Shown: positions 9,531 through 21,839 of the stretch, piece by piece
How the letters are laid out: each line of letters opens with the position of its first letter
How positions within the stretch are numbered: position 1 is the stretch's first letter
Origin: Setoptus koraiensis
Taxonomy: Eukaryota > Arthropoda
Length of the DNA stretch: 64,000 nt
Reading direction: 5' to 3'
Assembly: GCA_048013815.1 (NCBI GenBank)
Contig: CM106586.1
Span: forward strand, 6,386,001-6,450,000
Notes under the pieces: model-generated
What the model saw: the letters and a program-made list of their open reading frames with translations, nothing else
Databases searched by the model: none
Told to the model about the DNA's origin: nothing
Translations under genes and position numbers: made by a program

Positions 9531-12500
9531 ACAACAAGCAAGCTAGCGAGAAGAGAATTACAGCTAACAATTATAATATTAGCAACAAGCAACCAAACAA
9601 GACAACAGACAAACGCTAACTGGCGAGGCAAGTGGCGGCTGGCGAGATAGGATCAAAAATAACGGATCAGGAAGAGAAAGTGTTGTATGTGTGTGTGTGT
9701 GTTTGTTAGTCCGAAGACATGATGAGCTCTGAGAATGGAGTGCTATTAGTTGTTGCTGCTTGTTTATGGCGAGCTGGGCAAAACAGGTAACAACGCAGCG
9801 GTGCAGTTAAGCAATAGCGACCAGTGAGAGTGAGAGTAAGATGGATAGAAGAATGAAAGAGTTTGCCAATTGCCCATTCGACGCTTTTAGCTGCTGCTGT
9901 TGTGCAGCTTGCCGAATTGGAAATTGGTTGCAGCCAGCAACACTGGCAACAGCATCAGCAACAACGCCGGCAACAACAACAACACCAACAACAACAGCGG
10001 CGGCAACAACAACAACGGCGAGAGAACCAACACAAACAAGTGGTTGTGCCGTGTCTCTCCATAAAGAATTGCTTCGAACAATCATAATATATATTTACTG
10101 TGAAATGAACCATAATAATCAGCTGTGTTTTAGCTGGCTCGCTGTTTCTGTTTTTGACGATTTCGGCAACAACGCCAGCAACAGCATCGCCAGCGCCACA
10201 TCGCCGCTGTTGCGCCAATGTATTTATATGTGTTCGGTTGGCCAATAATCTACAAAGTAATATGCAATCCGGCAGAACAGTCCGACAGAACGCATCAACG
10301 CAAGAATTTCGATCCGGCCTATATTCGCTCCAGCTCTCGCTCTTTTTCTCGCTCTTTTTCTCGCTCTGTCTCTCTCTGTGTCTGGCCAGCGAACGTCGAG
10401 AGGCTGGCCGGCAATAATTGAGGCTGGCTGTTTATTCCTGCGCTCGCATCTGATGATACCATCAGGTCAGTTTTCTTTTATTTTCGTTTGTTCATTGGTC
10501 GGCTGCTGCGTTTGCTTGCTCGCTCTCTCGCTCGTTGAGTTTAGTTTCGTCTCGTCTCATCATGATCCGGACTAGTGTGAATAACGCCACATCGAGCCGA
10601 CAATCGCCTGCTCTTAGCAAGCGAGCCAGACGAGACCCTCGCTAATATAATCATTGCCGGTTGCTCTTCCTTCTTCGCTTGCCGCCTTTTTCTATTCGCA
10701 GCATCTAGCTGGCCGGCCGGCAGGCCGGCTGGCAAGCTAGCTAACTAGATTTAGAAAGAAGCTGCCCAATTTAAACCTGTGTATGTGTATACCGTATATG
10801 CAGAATATATGTGTACCGTATATACAGTATAGATGTGTGTGTGTGTGTGTGTGTGCGTTGGGCCGGATTAGATTACCATTGCTATTCTCTCTTTTTTCTT
10901 TTTTTCAACAACCATCATGATGATTCATAAATGTGCAAGTAAAAAAGGGAGAGATTAATCTACATCTCCCTACTTAATTGAATACAAATTCAACTGAGAA
11001 TGGTCGACAGAATGCTAATGTAAGTCTGTCGTTCGCGTGGCTCGCATGCTGTTGGCTCACACGATGGTCCATCTACGAGTATGATGATGAGATATAGAAA
11101 GCAACATTAAGCAGCCAGCAAACAACTTACTTACACTCGTTACTGTCCATCGCATGGCAACATTATCCACCATTACTGTACAATCGCAATATCTCAATGT
11201 GTCTTGCCAGCCAGCGTCGGAATACGACAACGTAGACAACGGCGCCGACGACGACCACTAATACGACAATGTGTTCAATGATTTGCAGTGACTAACGCCA
11301 ATAAGGATAAGCCAATCAACTGGCCAGGCCAGCTGCTAATTCTGGCTTGCCAGACTTGCAGCTTACCTGTCGCGCCTGATTCCTTTGTCTTTTATAAATA
11401 CTATTAGGTAATTGTATCTTATGGCGTAATCGTAGTATCGAGCGATGTTGGCCCGGCTCGCAATGAGTTATGAACAACAACAATTTGGATTGGCTAAAAA
11501 TGGAATCGAATAACGTCGAGAGAGTTACTATTGCTTATATTATTCAATTCATGCGGCCAGCTGACCGTTCGAAGCTCGCCAGTTGGCTCAGCCGGCCGGC
11601 CGTCAGTTCGTAGTGCACGGTGCGTATGGTGTTGCGTTGCAAACTTCAAATTGAAATCAAATAATAAATCTTGCCTAGAGATGAATGACTCTCTCGGAGC
11701 GATAGCTGAGAAATACCATTCGAACTGGTAGTTGTGAGCCGCTGCAGCGGGCCACAGAGCCAGAGGTGATAGTGAAGCCAATCAGCAAGCTACTCGCACG
11801 GATGCAATAGGAGATGTTGTGTCATGTTGCGCAATCATGATGGATTCCTATAGAAAAGCGCACAAACACTGTGCATTGGACTATATTTATATATTATTTA
11901 TATATATTTGTATCATACGTTACATGCAATGCGCATAGACTGTATACACTGTATTCACTGTATACACTGTATAGGAACTAATGAAGCAAATGTTGCAAAT
12001 GCTGTCTAGACGCACATTCAAGCCCCACTCTGGGGATGGAGACGGAGCTGTGGAGCAACAGCAAAAGCCAAAGTGGAATAAAATAGAAAAGAATAGAATG
12101 AAATAAGCTTGCCACGGAGTTGTATAGTTGCAGCGAGCGATAGAGAAAACTGGCTCGCTGTGAGCTCGCTAGTGCGAGTGCGAATGCGTTAATGCAAAAG
12201 TTGTGTCAGAGTTGCCGATGGTGGCAATGCCCCCTCACTTGAATGCTCCAACTTAATGCCAATACCACCACCGACAATGGCAACAACAACAACAACAACA
12301 ACAGCGGCTTCTTGTTCCTATGCTCCAGTGGCAATTGTAACAAGGTAGAGGAGCAACATTATCAATTATCACATATGGACATTGCACACTCATCTACTGG
12401 CTGGCTCGAGAGCCGGCTGCAAATGGCTGAATGGCTGCCTGAACTGTAAGTCAGACACATTCAGATATTGGACTCATTCAAATTGCTTGCGATTGCGCCT

Positions 12501-12565
12501 TACTATGCCTGAAATTGGCCTAACTCTGTGCCTATTGTACACTGTATTATACACTGTATTATACA

Positions 12566-12948
12566 GCCATTGCTAATTTGTTTTTGCTGGTTGTCGCTAG
12601 GATTGTTGTTGCCTCATTAGAACAAGTGGTTCGCGCGCCCGCGCCACAATCGTTTTATTCTGGCCAGGCCAGGCTAGCCAATTATAATATTGCCTAATGT
12701 CGATCAAGGCACGTCAACAGCAACAATTTAATCTATGTCTATCATACTATATTATAATAGCGCCATTGCTAATTTGTTGTTTGTTGCTTGGATTGTTGTC
12801 GCGCCATTAAAACAAGAAGACGCGCCAGAATTGTTTGTTTCCTGTCAGCCAATTACACCGTTGCCCAATGTCGATCGAAGCACGTCCTCAGCCGCAACAA
12901 TAACGAATCATTGGTCCACATTTAAATTTAAAATCAATTTATGTCTTT
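12566..12948. repeat. Tandem duplication, about 196-base period
   Basis: Unit one begins gccattgctaatttg at 12566 and ends near 12742 with caatttaatctatgtct. Unit two begins with the same word at 12762 and ends near 12946 with caatttatgtct. Shared landmarks in order are GGATTGTTG, ATTA(G/A)AACAAG, AGCCAATTA, AATGTCGATC and GCACGTC. Identity is perhaps 70-75 percent by eye. A further set of diverged repeats (AGTCAAGAGAT words at about 13072, 13311 and 13473) follows immediately. Confidence 0.65.
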
Positions 12949-14399
12949 GAACAATCTTTTCTTTCGTTCAATCGCGAACTTTAGTCACCATTTTACCATT
13001 ATCACGTCTGCCCGGTTGTGGACCCTGAAGACCTCTTCCGCAAGAACTGCCCAGTCAAGGAAATCACAAGTCAAGAGATCGGTTCTCGATTGTAGATCGG
13101 GCATATCGGAGATGACAAGTTTTTTTTTGTGACTGTATAATTAGGGCAATTATAGTTGAATTTGAGGTTAATTTTTGTTTGTTGACAAAATTTTCATTCT
13201 CAGGGCGTGTCGCACTTCGTTAACATGTTCACAAATAGTTACATTTGGCACGTATGATTGTCTGTGAGCTCATTTGGCGCTTCTTTCGCTCGTGCACGGA
13301 AGTCACCAGTCAAGAGATTTTCGAGAGCAGGTCTTAGAAACTTCCCTTAAAAACTGTCGCCCATCGTTAGCACTTTTACAAATCGCTACCTTAGTCACGT
13401 TTGATTGGTTATGTGCCTAACTAGTGGCTGCTTCCGTAACGTTTGCTCAAGCTTACATGGGTCGCCAGTGAAGAGATTGATTGCCGATTGTGGCGTCTCG
13501 CATGTGGGCAATTCCAAGTTACTCACTACCGACGATCTGAATATATTTATAATAATAAAAATATTACAAACAAGTGTACATACACAGTTCGATTTGGCTA
13601 ATCTGGGATAGCTCACCTAGTTGGTAATCCCGTGGCGTGCGTGGGAGTGGTTGTGTGCGTGTGTGTGTATGTTGTGTGTGAGCAGTGGACGCGCGCGGAG
13701 CATCACTCGACAACGTGATACCTAGTATTTATGGCTGGCCGATTTCGGTGACGATGGGGGTGAAGTTGGCCTAGCTTCGGCGACTTCTCATTACTTTGCG
13801 AAGCACACAGTCCATACAGCACCAACTCGTGCAACCTCAACAACGGCAGCAACCACCAGCAGCACCACTGCGGCACGTAGCGGGTTTCGGATGGAGTGAA
13901 AGAGCGAAAGAGGGAGCGAGAGGGAGAGAGAGGGAGGGAGAGAAGGGGACCCCGGACAACAGACACTGGGGTCCGGTTCATCGGAACCAAAGGGTTGATT
14001 GTGCGCATTGGAAACGACACGAAGCTGTTGGCTCGAGATAGCCCGAGATAGTGAGAGAGAATATACACGTACTATCTATATATATACGTTTATACATGTA
14101 GTTATGTAACAATGGTGTGGCTGGGAAACACGGCCGACTATAAGTGCTGCCCATTTCGCTCAGTGAGTTAGGAACACTGCGCAGATTGTGCACAGACTGG
14201 CATTGATTTTGGAACAGTGCGCGCAGATAAAGCAGTGCTTACAGTGTTTTGGGCGAGCGCACAGTTAGCAAGATCTTACATTATATACTACGGTAACATT
14301 AACAGCAGTTACGTAATTGCAAAAATGTGCCTGAGCACACAGCACAGTGTATGCGTGGTAATAGTAATAGTAGTAGTTGTAGCTTGTGCAGTGATGAGA

Positions 14400-14414
14400 G
14401 AGGTCGGCGACCTC
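14400..14414. promoter_or_regulatory. Perfect GAGGTCG-G-CGACCTC palindrome, ecdysone-element-like
   Basis: A 15-base perfect palindrome with two AGGTC half-sites in inverted orientation, with the 1-base spacing used by EcR/USP (consensus AGGTCA-N-TGACCT). The last base of each half-site differs from consensus. It lies about 2.9 kb upstream of the first E74-like coding exon. Functional assignment is inference. Confidence 0.3.
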
Positions 14415-17359
14415 GCGCTTCAGAAGTCGACGACCGCGCTCACTTTGAGTCAGCGTACATCGCACCCGGTCGAGCTATTCTTCGTTGTTGTTGTTGTTGT
14501 TGTTTGTGTACACCAACAACAGTCTGTGGAGCTGTGTCGTGAGCATGTCAACGTGAGAAACGGCTTGCTCTGGTAGTTGTTGGATATAGCAAAGAGTGGA
14601 TTGTATTGGAAATATATAGCAGTTTGCTGCATCACCATATTGATCGACTTGTCTAGGCATGTTGTTCGCTGGCGCTGGCTGCTTGTGAGAACAAAAAAGT
14701 GATGAAACTTATTTATTATTGAAAATATTATCCAGCTAAATTGTTGTAACATAAGTATAGCTATTATCATCGTTACACACACACACATAGTGCTATTAAT
14801 ATAATCAAAACCATACGTATGCCCTAGGTATAGTGATTGGCGAAGCCAGACTGAATTAAAACGCGCGACAAACGAACACACAGACTAACCAGACAGACTG
14901 CTAGTGGACAGACCGACGCACACTAATTGACAATTGGCTATAGAATTGGAATTAACAGGAATTATCCCTAAATTGGACTGACAATTGTGAACTGGATTGA
15001 ATTGGATAATGTCACATTGTCATTTGCCAGGCAATATTTGGTAACAATATCTGTATAGATTTTTACTATTACCACGTCGATCGATGGTAGCTGTTGATGC
15101 AGCCAGTTGAGGTAGGAACACACACTTTATACTTATTTAGATTCTCATCAGAGTCTCGTCAGAGTGCACTGTAGCACTAGCTAGTAGTAACTGGCTTGCC
15201 AGAGTGAATTCTGTCAGGCGGGCAGCAATCCATGATAGAAAGAGACGAAGCGAGAGAGACGCAGAGAGACAGACAAACAGGCAGACAAACGGACGGACAG
15301 ACAGACGCATAGTGAATTATAGAATACATTGAATCATATTGAAAGGTATATAAGGAAGAGAAGAAATCACTTGTTGTTAGTTAATTTAGTTTGGCTTGGA
15401 TGTTGTAGTTGCCGTTGTTGTTGTTGCTGTTGCTGCTGTCGCTGTTGCCGCTGTTGCCGCTGTTGCCGCTGCTGTTGCCGCTGCCGCTGATGTTGGTAGT
15501 TATAGAAGCAGTAGTTTCTATTGTGGGACCGATGAACGCTCAATGAAAAAACACACACGCACACACAGACAGACAATATTAGTTGGAGTACAAGTTTTAG
15601 TGGCAAAAGTAGTATTAGCTATTGGCTGAACAGGTAGAGGACCTGTCTCTCTGTCAGAGTTCGACTAACCACTACAGTATATCCATTTGGAAGTTTGAAC
15701 AACAACAACAATTCCGGAGCACACAGTCAGCTGGGCATACTAATAGCAACAACCACCGCCGAGACAGCCAGCAATGCAGCAACAACAAGTATAACAACAC
15801 TGTAACGTCTGTTGCGTTGTTGATGTTGTTGGCCAATGGTCTCTCTCTCTCTCGCTCGCTAGCTCTCAAACCATTTGCTGCTGTCTCATCGTTACATGAA
15901 GCCAGCACAATAAAGCTGCCATTCTCTCTCTCTCTCTCTCTCTCTCCCTCTATCATGTGTGTGTGACTTGGCTGCCTGCTTATTTGTTGTCGTGATGTGA
16001 GAGTGATGCTTTTACGTAATACCCATGCGCAACTACAGCAACAAACTTATAGAGTGTTTTCATTCATTCGCTCAAACCACGACGAACCAACTTTTAAGAA
16101 TTATTCTCTCTCTCTCTTTCCACTCACTTGCTTTATCTTTATATACCTTAAAGCTCGAACAGGCGGACATTAACTAGTTGGTCCTTCGCCATAATCAACA
16201 GCAACAACAACAACATTCAAGTAACAGCAAGACGCTTTGATCACTATCGCCAAGCTAGACCAGGCCAGATCAAGCCGACCACGACCACCACTACCTCTTC
16301 TTCTTCACCATAGTGGTCTTCCTCGTCGTCGTAGTTCCTACGTCAAGCTTGATAGTAATAGTAGTTGCAACTGCCGCCAGTGCCGCTGTATTCATCGCTG
16401 TTCATTGCATCGGTAGTATTAGTTGAAGTAGTTGAGGTGGTTGCTGTTGTTATTATTATTGCTGCAACAGTTGCCACTCTTTGCTCTGTAGGTAAAGTAG
16501 TAGTGGTGGTAGTAACCATAGCTAGAAGTAGTAGTAGATGTGGTCGTAGTCATCGGCCATTAAACTATAAACGTCTCACTACATAGCAGCAGACAGAGAG
16601 AAGCCAGCAACCACGATTAGTGCCTAGCTATCCAGAGAATGGTAGTATCCATACGAGAGAAAAGAGAAAAAGAAAGAATCTTACCAATCTGCCATACTAC
16701 CTGTATGCTGTAACAGTACCTACCTATCATCATACCTGCTACCACCAATACCGTATATCTATAGTAATTGTAGTAGTAGTTGCCGCAGTAGTAGAAGAAG
16801 TAGAAGTAGTATCACTGGTGGTAGTAGTAGTAGTAGCGTAACCGATGATACCAATACTACCGAATATCATTCTATAATGTCAATATTCATCATCGCCAAC
16901 GAGCCGACTATCTAGCGAGTGGTGGCGTTATCCTGAAGTATGTTGTTGTCGGATAGTAGATATTCTACTGGTAGAACATGATGGTACTTATGTCATTGCC
17001 ACGAACCAACACGTAGTTAATCTAGAATGAACTTATTGATTCATCAAGTTATCAGTGCTATCCCAATTCAAAAGAAAAATATAATTAATCAACAGAATAA
17101 CACAGCAATAACAAAAGCAAGAAATGAAATTCATTTATTGTCAAATCTACAAAAATCTCAAAACGTCAAGTAAAATTTGAAATTCACATAATATTGGCGA
17201 TAGATACAATAAGCAATAGCTAATATCAATGATAATAATAATCATCATAGTGATCATAATAAGAATAATAATAATAGGAAGATCAAGCAATATAACAACA
17301 ATAATATCAAGTTGTGTTATGAAAAAGAGGGGGTTCAAATCCGACCTCGTGTCATCGCA

Positions 17360-17528
17360 ATGTTTATGAGTCCCGAGCTGGAGGAGTTATCAAGTAATGA
17401 TCTGAACTTTCTAGGAAATGTCGACGAGTTCGGAACCACCTCCGCCGTCGGGGACTTGAATACCATTTTGGATGATTTTGAAGCCGATCCTAATATATTG
17501 TTGAACAATCCTAATCAACTGTTGAATT
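17360..17528 (+). CDS. Eip74EF: Eip74EF-like ETS factor, alternative first coding exon A
   Basis: A 56-codon open frame from ATG 17360 (second ATG at 17366) ending at a consensus donor (T|GTAAGT, 17529). The peptide is strongly acidic (MSPELEELSSNDLNFLGN, then LNTILDDFEADP), as expected of an activation-type N-terminus. It ends one base into a codon. The common exon at 32083 starts with the two bases that complete such a codon, giving ...QLLNFDADSS. In Drosophila, E74 has two nested promoters that give proteins with different N-termini joined to a shared body. This exon would be the distal form, with a full product of about 1411 residues. Assignment to the ETS gene rests on strand, phase, order and composition, not on sequence homology. 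It could belong to a different gene. Confidence 0.6.
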
Positions 17529-17543
17529 GTAAGTAGCAAAAAT

Positions 17544-18989
17544 TTATATGTTTATTTGAGCTGAACCGCTCAAATGATCTTTGAACCTCTCTAACAGAGG
17601 GCTTACACGTGCATTTATGAATTCTTTCACTTGATCTTCTGCTCGTCCCACATAAGTTTGTGGGTTCAACAATTGATCTAACATGGGTATTATGGGCTCG
17701 AAATAGGGGTCGTCCTCAATACGCCGTATTAGATCATTTGATTTGCCCTCTAGTTTGATTTTGGCCGAGGCAGCATGCGAGTGTACTCTTATCTTTTCAT
17801 GGCACTCTTGCCTATCGCCACCTTTTCGCACCATCGCTAGAATGATGTTTTCTGTTGCAAAGAATGGCATCCATTTTTTCAAGTTTTTCTCTATGACCGC
17901 CTCATAAACTACCAGTCCTTCTGTTACATTTTGCAATGTTATCAGCAATGCATCGGCCGTTAGAAAGGCCTCTGGCAGTGTTATACGGCGATTGGCACTA
18001 TCGTCTAAGGTTCGCTCAAGCCATTGATTAGCGGCCGTCTGGTGAGCATTGAAACTAAGTGCCACTAAATGTCTCGCCAATGAGCATATACGTTCACATC
18101 TCATTGGATTGCGCTTGTAAGGCATGGCAGACGAGCCAACTTGCGTGGATTCGAATGGCTCCTCAATTTCTTGTTCGTGAGCCAAAATCCTCAAATCAGT
18201 GCAACATTTGTGAGCGGCGTCTCCTAGCATGGCCAACGATGAAAGAATTTGCACGTCAACAATACGTGGATAGGTCTGACCAACCACAGGATAACAGCTA
18301 GAAAATCCGGCTTTCTTAGTGACTAAATCATTCAACATGGACACTTTGTCTGTCTCTCCTTCGAACAGTTGAATAAAGGAAGCTTGTGTACCCGTGGTAC
18401 CGGCGCAACCGCGAAACTCTAAATCATTTTTGGCACGTTCAATGTTGGTGAATGCTATAAGAATTTCCTGAATCCATAGAGTAGCCCGTTTGCCCACAGT
18501 AACAGGTTGTGCTGGCTGATAATGAGTGTAACCCATACAGGGCGTCTTGCGATATCTGCTGGCAAAGTCAGTTAAGCGCTTGATGACTCTCACTAATTTT
18601 GGCAATATCAAATCAAAGGCGTCTCTAATCAATATAAGATCCGTATTGTCGCCCACATAACACGATGTTGCGCCCAAATGAATGATACTAGCGGCCTTGG
18701 GGCACCTAGAGGCAAATTCGTGTATGTGAGCCATAACGTCGTGCCTAACTCGCTTTTCCTCTGCCTGCACCACTTCAAAGTTGATATTTTGAATATTTTG
18801 TTCCATTTCATTGATCTGTTCGTCGCTGATCTCTATGCCGAGCTCTTTTTGACTTTGGGCCAAAAAAAGCCACAATCGCCGCCATGTAGTAAATTTTTTT
18901 CTCTCACTGAAATTGTATATCATCTCCTCAGAGGCATACCTGACACTCAGTGGCGATACATATTGCGAGTGCGAATCTTTGAAATCCAT
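17544..18989 (-). CDS. ADSL: Adenylosuccinate lyase, intronless
   Basis: Cleaves SAICAR and adenylosuccinate, each releasing fumarate, in de novo purine synthesis and AMP formation; cytosolic homotetramer of the fumarase/aspartase superfamily. The 481-residue product is near the human length (484). It carries [16 protein letters not shown] near 151 with the catalytic-region His, and the superfamily signature [11 protein letters not shown] near 285-295. The ATG at 18989 matches the usual start of the protein. No introns are present. The gene lies antisense inside the first intron of the Eip74EF-like gene. Its stop codon at 17544-17546 is only 15 bases from that intron's donor. An AATAAA lies within the last codons (minus strand, 17551-17556), so the 3' end of its mRNA probably overlaps E74-like exon A. 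It could be a retrocopy that became the working gene. Confidence 0.97.
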   Translation of the reverse strand: MDFKDSHSQYVSPLSVRYASEEMIYNFSERKKFTTWRRLWLFLAQSQKELGIEISDEQINEMEQNIQNINFEVVQAEEKRVRHDVMAHIHEFASRCPKAASIIHLGATSCYVGDNTDLILIRDAFDLILPKLVRVIKRLTDFASRYRKTPCMGYTHYQPAQPVTVGKRATLWIQEILIAFTNIERAKNDLEFRGCAGTTGTQASFIQLFEGETDKVSMLNDLVTKKAGFSSCYPVVGQTYPRIVDVQILSSLAMLGDAAHKCCTDLRILAHEQEIEEPFESTQVGSSAMPYKRNPMRCERICSLARHLVALSFNAHQTAANQWLERTLDDSANRRITLPEAFLTADALLITLQNVTEGLVVYEAVIEKNLKKWMPFFATENIILAMVRKGGDRQECHEKIRVHSHAASAKIKLEGKSNDLIRRIEDDPYFEPIIPMLDQLLNPQTYVGRAEDQVKEFINARVSPLLERFKDHLSGSAQINI

Positions 18990-21210
18990 CGATTGATAAT
19001 AACCTTTCGTCCTGACCGACCAAGACTGGATTTGGTTCCTTTGTTAATTGATTAATTAAATATATATTTATATATCTATATATGCGAGCCACACTGATGG
19101 TAGTAAAGATGATAAATTATGATGAAAATAATGAATCATCAGTAATAATAATACTAGTTTGTCATCATTATTATTATTACAATTATTATTGTGGTGCTTC
19201 TGGTGCCGTCGTAGCCATTGTTGCTAGCATGACCGGCTGCATGGGCACGGGCCGCACACGCCCACTTGCGACCTGGGTACTTTGGCTTGCCCAGCTTTTG
19301 AGCGTGATACGGGCAACGGGCGCGTCCACCCAAAGCTCTGACAACGCGAACAAATTTTCAATTGGCGATTATTTCCACCGCCGCAGTGACAGCATGCCGA
19401 GATCATCAGTCCTGAACGCATTTACACGACATCGAAATCTGTCCTGTAAAATCTAGAAGACATTTGGCGACTAGTGTGAAAAACAGTCGATATGCATGCC
19501 TATTCGGAAAATCCACAGAACGTAGTCGCCAGTTTGCTTCTATTTGCAAGTTTTGCATAATCTTGACTGTTTTCATTATATTCTGGACAATTCAGGTGGC
19601 GGCCGCGCCCAGTTGCGGCATGCCTGCTCTAGGTATTTCCGTCGCTCAAAATTCGAGTTCCACTGTCGGGCGTACGCGACCGAATCCGGGCGTATCTGCG
19701 ATCTAGCCATGCCAGGCTCGGCAACTGGTGCGCTCGCGGCGCCATCTAGGCGTGCGCCTACTTATTGTGCGCTTAGTAACTGGGTGTTACGCCACGGGTG
19801 TTGTTTGCAGAGTGGGGCTATAGCATTATGTATGAGCTTTTTTATTGGTGAAACGGTGTCCCCACCAGCTTGATATAAAACCAAGCAAACGTATGCGATA
19901 ATAGTAACCAGAAATCCGATAGGGGCTAATGTCATGCTATTATTTGTTAGTTGTTTCCACAACTTGGACTGTCTTTCAACTTATTCACTTTACACATAAA
20001 TCAAATTGAACAGCGCTCGATGCTGCACCGTCGCCCATAACAACTGAGCTGGACAGCAAAGGAAGCAACCAGGTGTAATTCATTATTGGCCCTAAAACAA
20101 CCATTTAGGTGCGATTCATCGTGGCCAATCCTGGATGAACCTCTTAGTTGGGACTCGTTGTCAATTGTTTTGACTTGACGAAGTCAACAAAGTGAAGGTT
20201 TTAAATCTATTGTCCAGTTTTGACTGCTGGAAATGAGTGACGACTTTTTGAATTCAGAAACAATTATCAATCCTCGTTGATGTATTCGGAACTCTTTCTT
20301 GCATACGCTACGAACAAGAATAATATTGATTACTGTGACTATATAGATCCCGCATCCAGGCTGACGTTGCTGCATCAATTCTGGCTGAACTCCAAATTAT
20401 TGCAATCATTGGATGACTCGGCAAAGTTGACAACAGCTTTCAAGTCACATGTTGGATGATCTCAAGATAGTGTCATTAATAATTCACAACATGTCCAGAA
20501 ACGAGAACAACAAATCTAACGATTTAAGAAAACGGAGCGATTGGAATGAAACACGACATGCTCCCCCAACAAGTTAAGCATGCAAACGTAAGTTACGTGA
20601 GCGGCTCAAACGAATCAAAAAGACAAGATAGTGTCAGCTGAACTACCGGAATCCGAAACACATCTCATGCTTTGAAAATAGTCGATAGTCTCATGTTGGA
20701 TAGTGAAAACATACTGACAGCGCTGATTACCGTTATCATCGGCAAAAATTATAACTGCCGATTCTATCTTGATACTGAGATATCATCCGAAATGCTCGTG
20801 AAGTTATCAGATTCGTACTCAACTCGCCGAGATCTCTAATAATATTTCCATTAGAAAAAAAATCTGAGAGTTCATACGGCTTCCTTGTTAATCCTGTATC
20901 TTCCAAGGCAATAGCAACTGGTTTCAGTATGTTAGGCACATTGTCCCCATCGATTTCATCTTCCTCGCTCAATTTAATATTTATGATAGACACGATATTT
21001 TTCATTAGCTCAATGTCGTATTGTGAATTAAAAAATATTGATTTGCCGTATCTAAAAATGGACAGCAAGAGCATATATCTATGATGAGTAATAATGGCTG
21101 TAGAGACCTCAGAAATTTGAAGACTTTACGCCACCTAGCACCCAAGTTGAGGGTGACTCAATGGTGGAGGGGGGCATAAATATATTCAGTGTCCGATGCA
21201 GCATCGATTG
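18990..21210. other. ADSL upstream region and intron sequence
   Basis: Contains the ADSL promoter side, an AT-rich stretch with (AT) and (AAT) words near 19055-19190, and a locally GC-rich block at about 19195-19780. Short frames in the block (for example 19464-19703) lack a proper ATG start and show no family. The minus-strand frame 20736-21074 (112 codons) is unidentified. Confidence 0.45.
19738..19751 (-). promoter_or_regulatory. CTCF-like motif
   Basis: On the minus strand the sequence reads CGCCTAGATGGCGCC. It fits 12 of 14 positions of the conserved bilaterian CTCF core CCASYAGRKGGCRS. It lies between ADSL and the transposon cluster in the first intron of the ETS gene. Binding is inference from the motif. 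Confidence 0.35.
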
Positions 21211-21839
21211 ATACCAAAGGACGACTTGCGATAATGGTCTCCAGATTCAAGTTGGTCCGATATATGAAAATCTGGTTTGGGCGTGTAGGGCATTTTATTC
21301 TAAACACAAATATAGCATTGTTGTATTACATGTCGTTCTGAAGCTCCTTTATGAAGCTATCTTTGTAAGCTGTTCAATTCCTGCGCGGACATTTCTGGGG
21401 CCCCCAAAAATGGGGCCAAAGTTTTATTTTCAGTTTTTCTAGATTTGGAGTTGAGTCTTGAAGGGAAATGTACCCTACATGGATGCGTCTCTCAGAGATC
21501 TATCTAATAATACTAAGAACGTGTCCCTATAACAATAGACTGAGGCTCCGGATGCCCTGAAAGAAAAACACAACAACGCCGTCTAACGGATAAACGAGAA
21601 GCTAAAGGATGATGCCTCGTCTGTGATCAGGGGGAAATATCGATTTTCTTCTAGGCTCGCAGGTGTGATCGGACCGAATAGGTCTAGGTGAGCCAATTCG
21701 CAGATGAGAACAACATCGGTTTTTAGCGCTTAATTGTAATTAAGCGACTACCGGGGTTTCCTAGCACACTCATACTAAATTTATATATGCCAGACCAACA
21801 TGGATTTGGAGACCCTCATTGCGAGTCGTCCTTTGGTAT
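21211..21839. mobile_element. Inverted-repeat element, about 630 bases
   Basis: Arms at 21211-21268 and 21781-21839 are inverted copies at roughly 80 percent identity. They share ataccaaaggacgact, then GGTCTCCA and GTTGGTC. The interior has no coding frame. It is probably a decayed non-autonomous DNA transposon; the outer ends and target duplication could not be fixed. Confidence 0.5.

Larger units (their letters stand above)
8300..17359. other. Long non-coding region upstream of the ETS gene
   Basis: Nine kilobases with no conserved coding frame. Open frames here are translations of simple repeats (CAA/CAG, GTT, CT, CA). The content is (GA)n at 9020-9043, GCCAGC/GGCC-type repeats at 9335-9530, (TG)n near 10827-10857, CAA/CAG tracts near 9950-10020 and 15410-15490, and (TC)n at 15923-15950. 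By position it is the upstream regulatory region, and possibly 5' untranslated exons, of the Eip74EF-like gene; that is inference. Confidence 0.6.

Noticed and set aside
17325-17360. GGTTCAAATCC word as a tRNA T arm or Pol III box
   Set aside because: No matching stem or D arm; it lies just before the exon A start codon.
19464-19703. Signal-peptide-like frame (CIILTVFIIFWTIQVAAAPS)
   Set aside because: It begins at TTG with no ATG upstream of the hydrophobic part, shows no family, and lies in a GC-rich block that keeps frames open.
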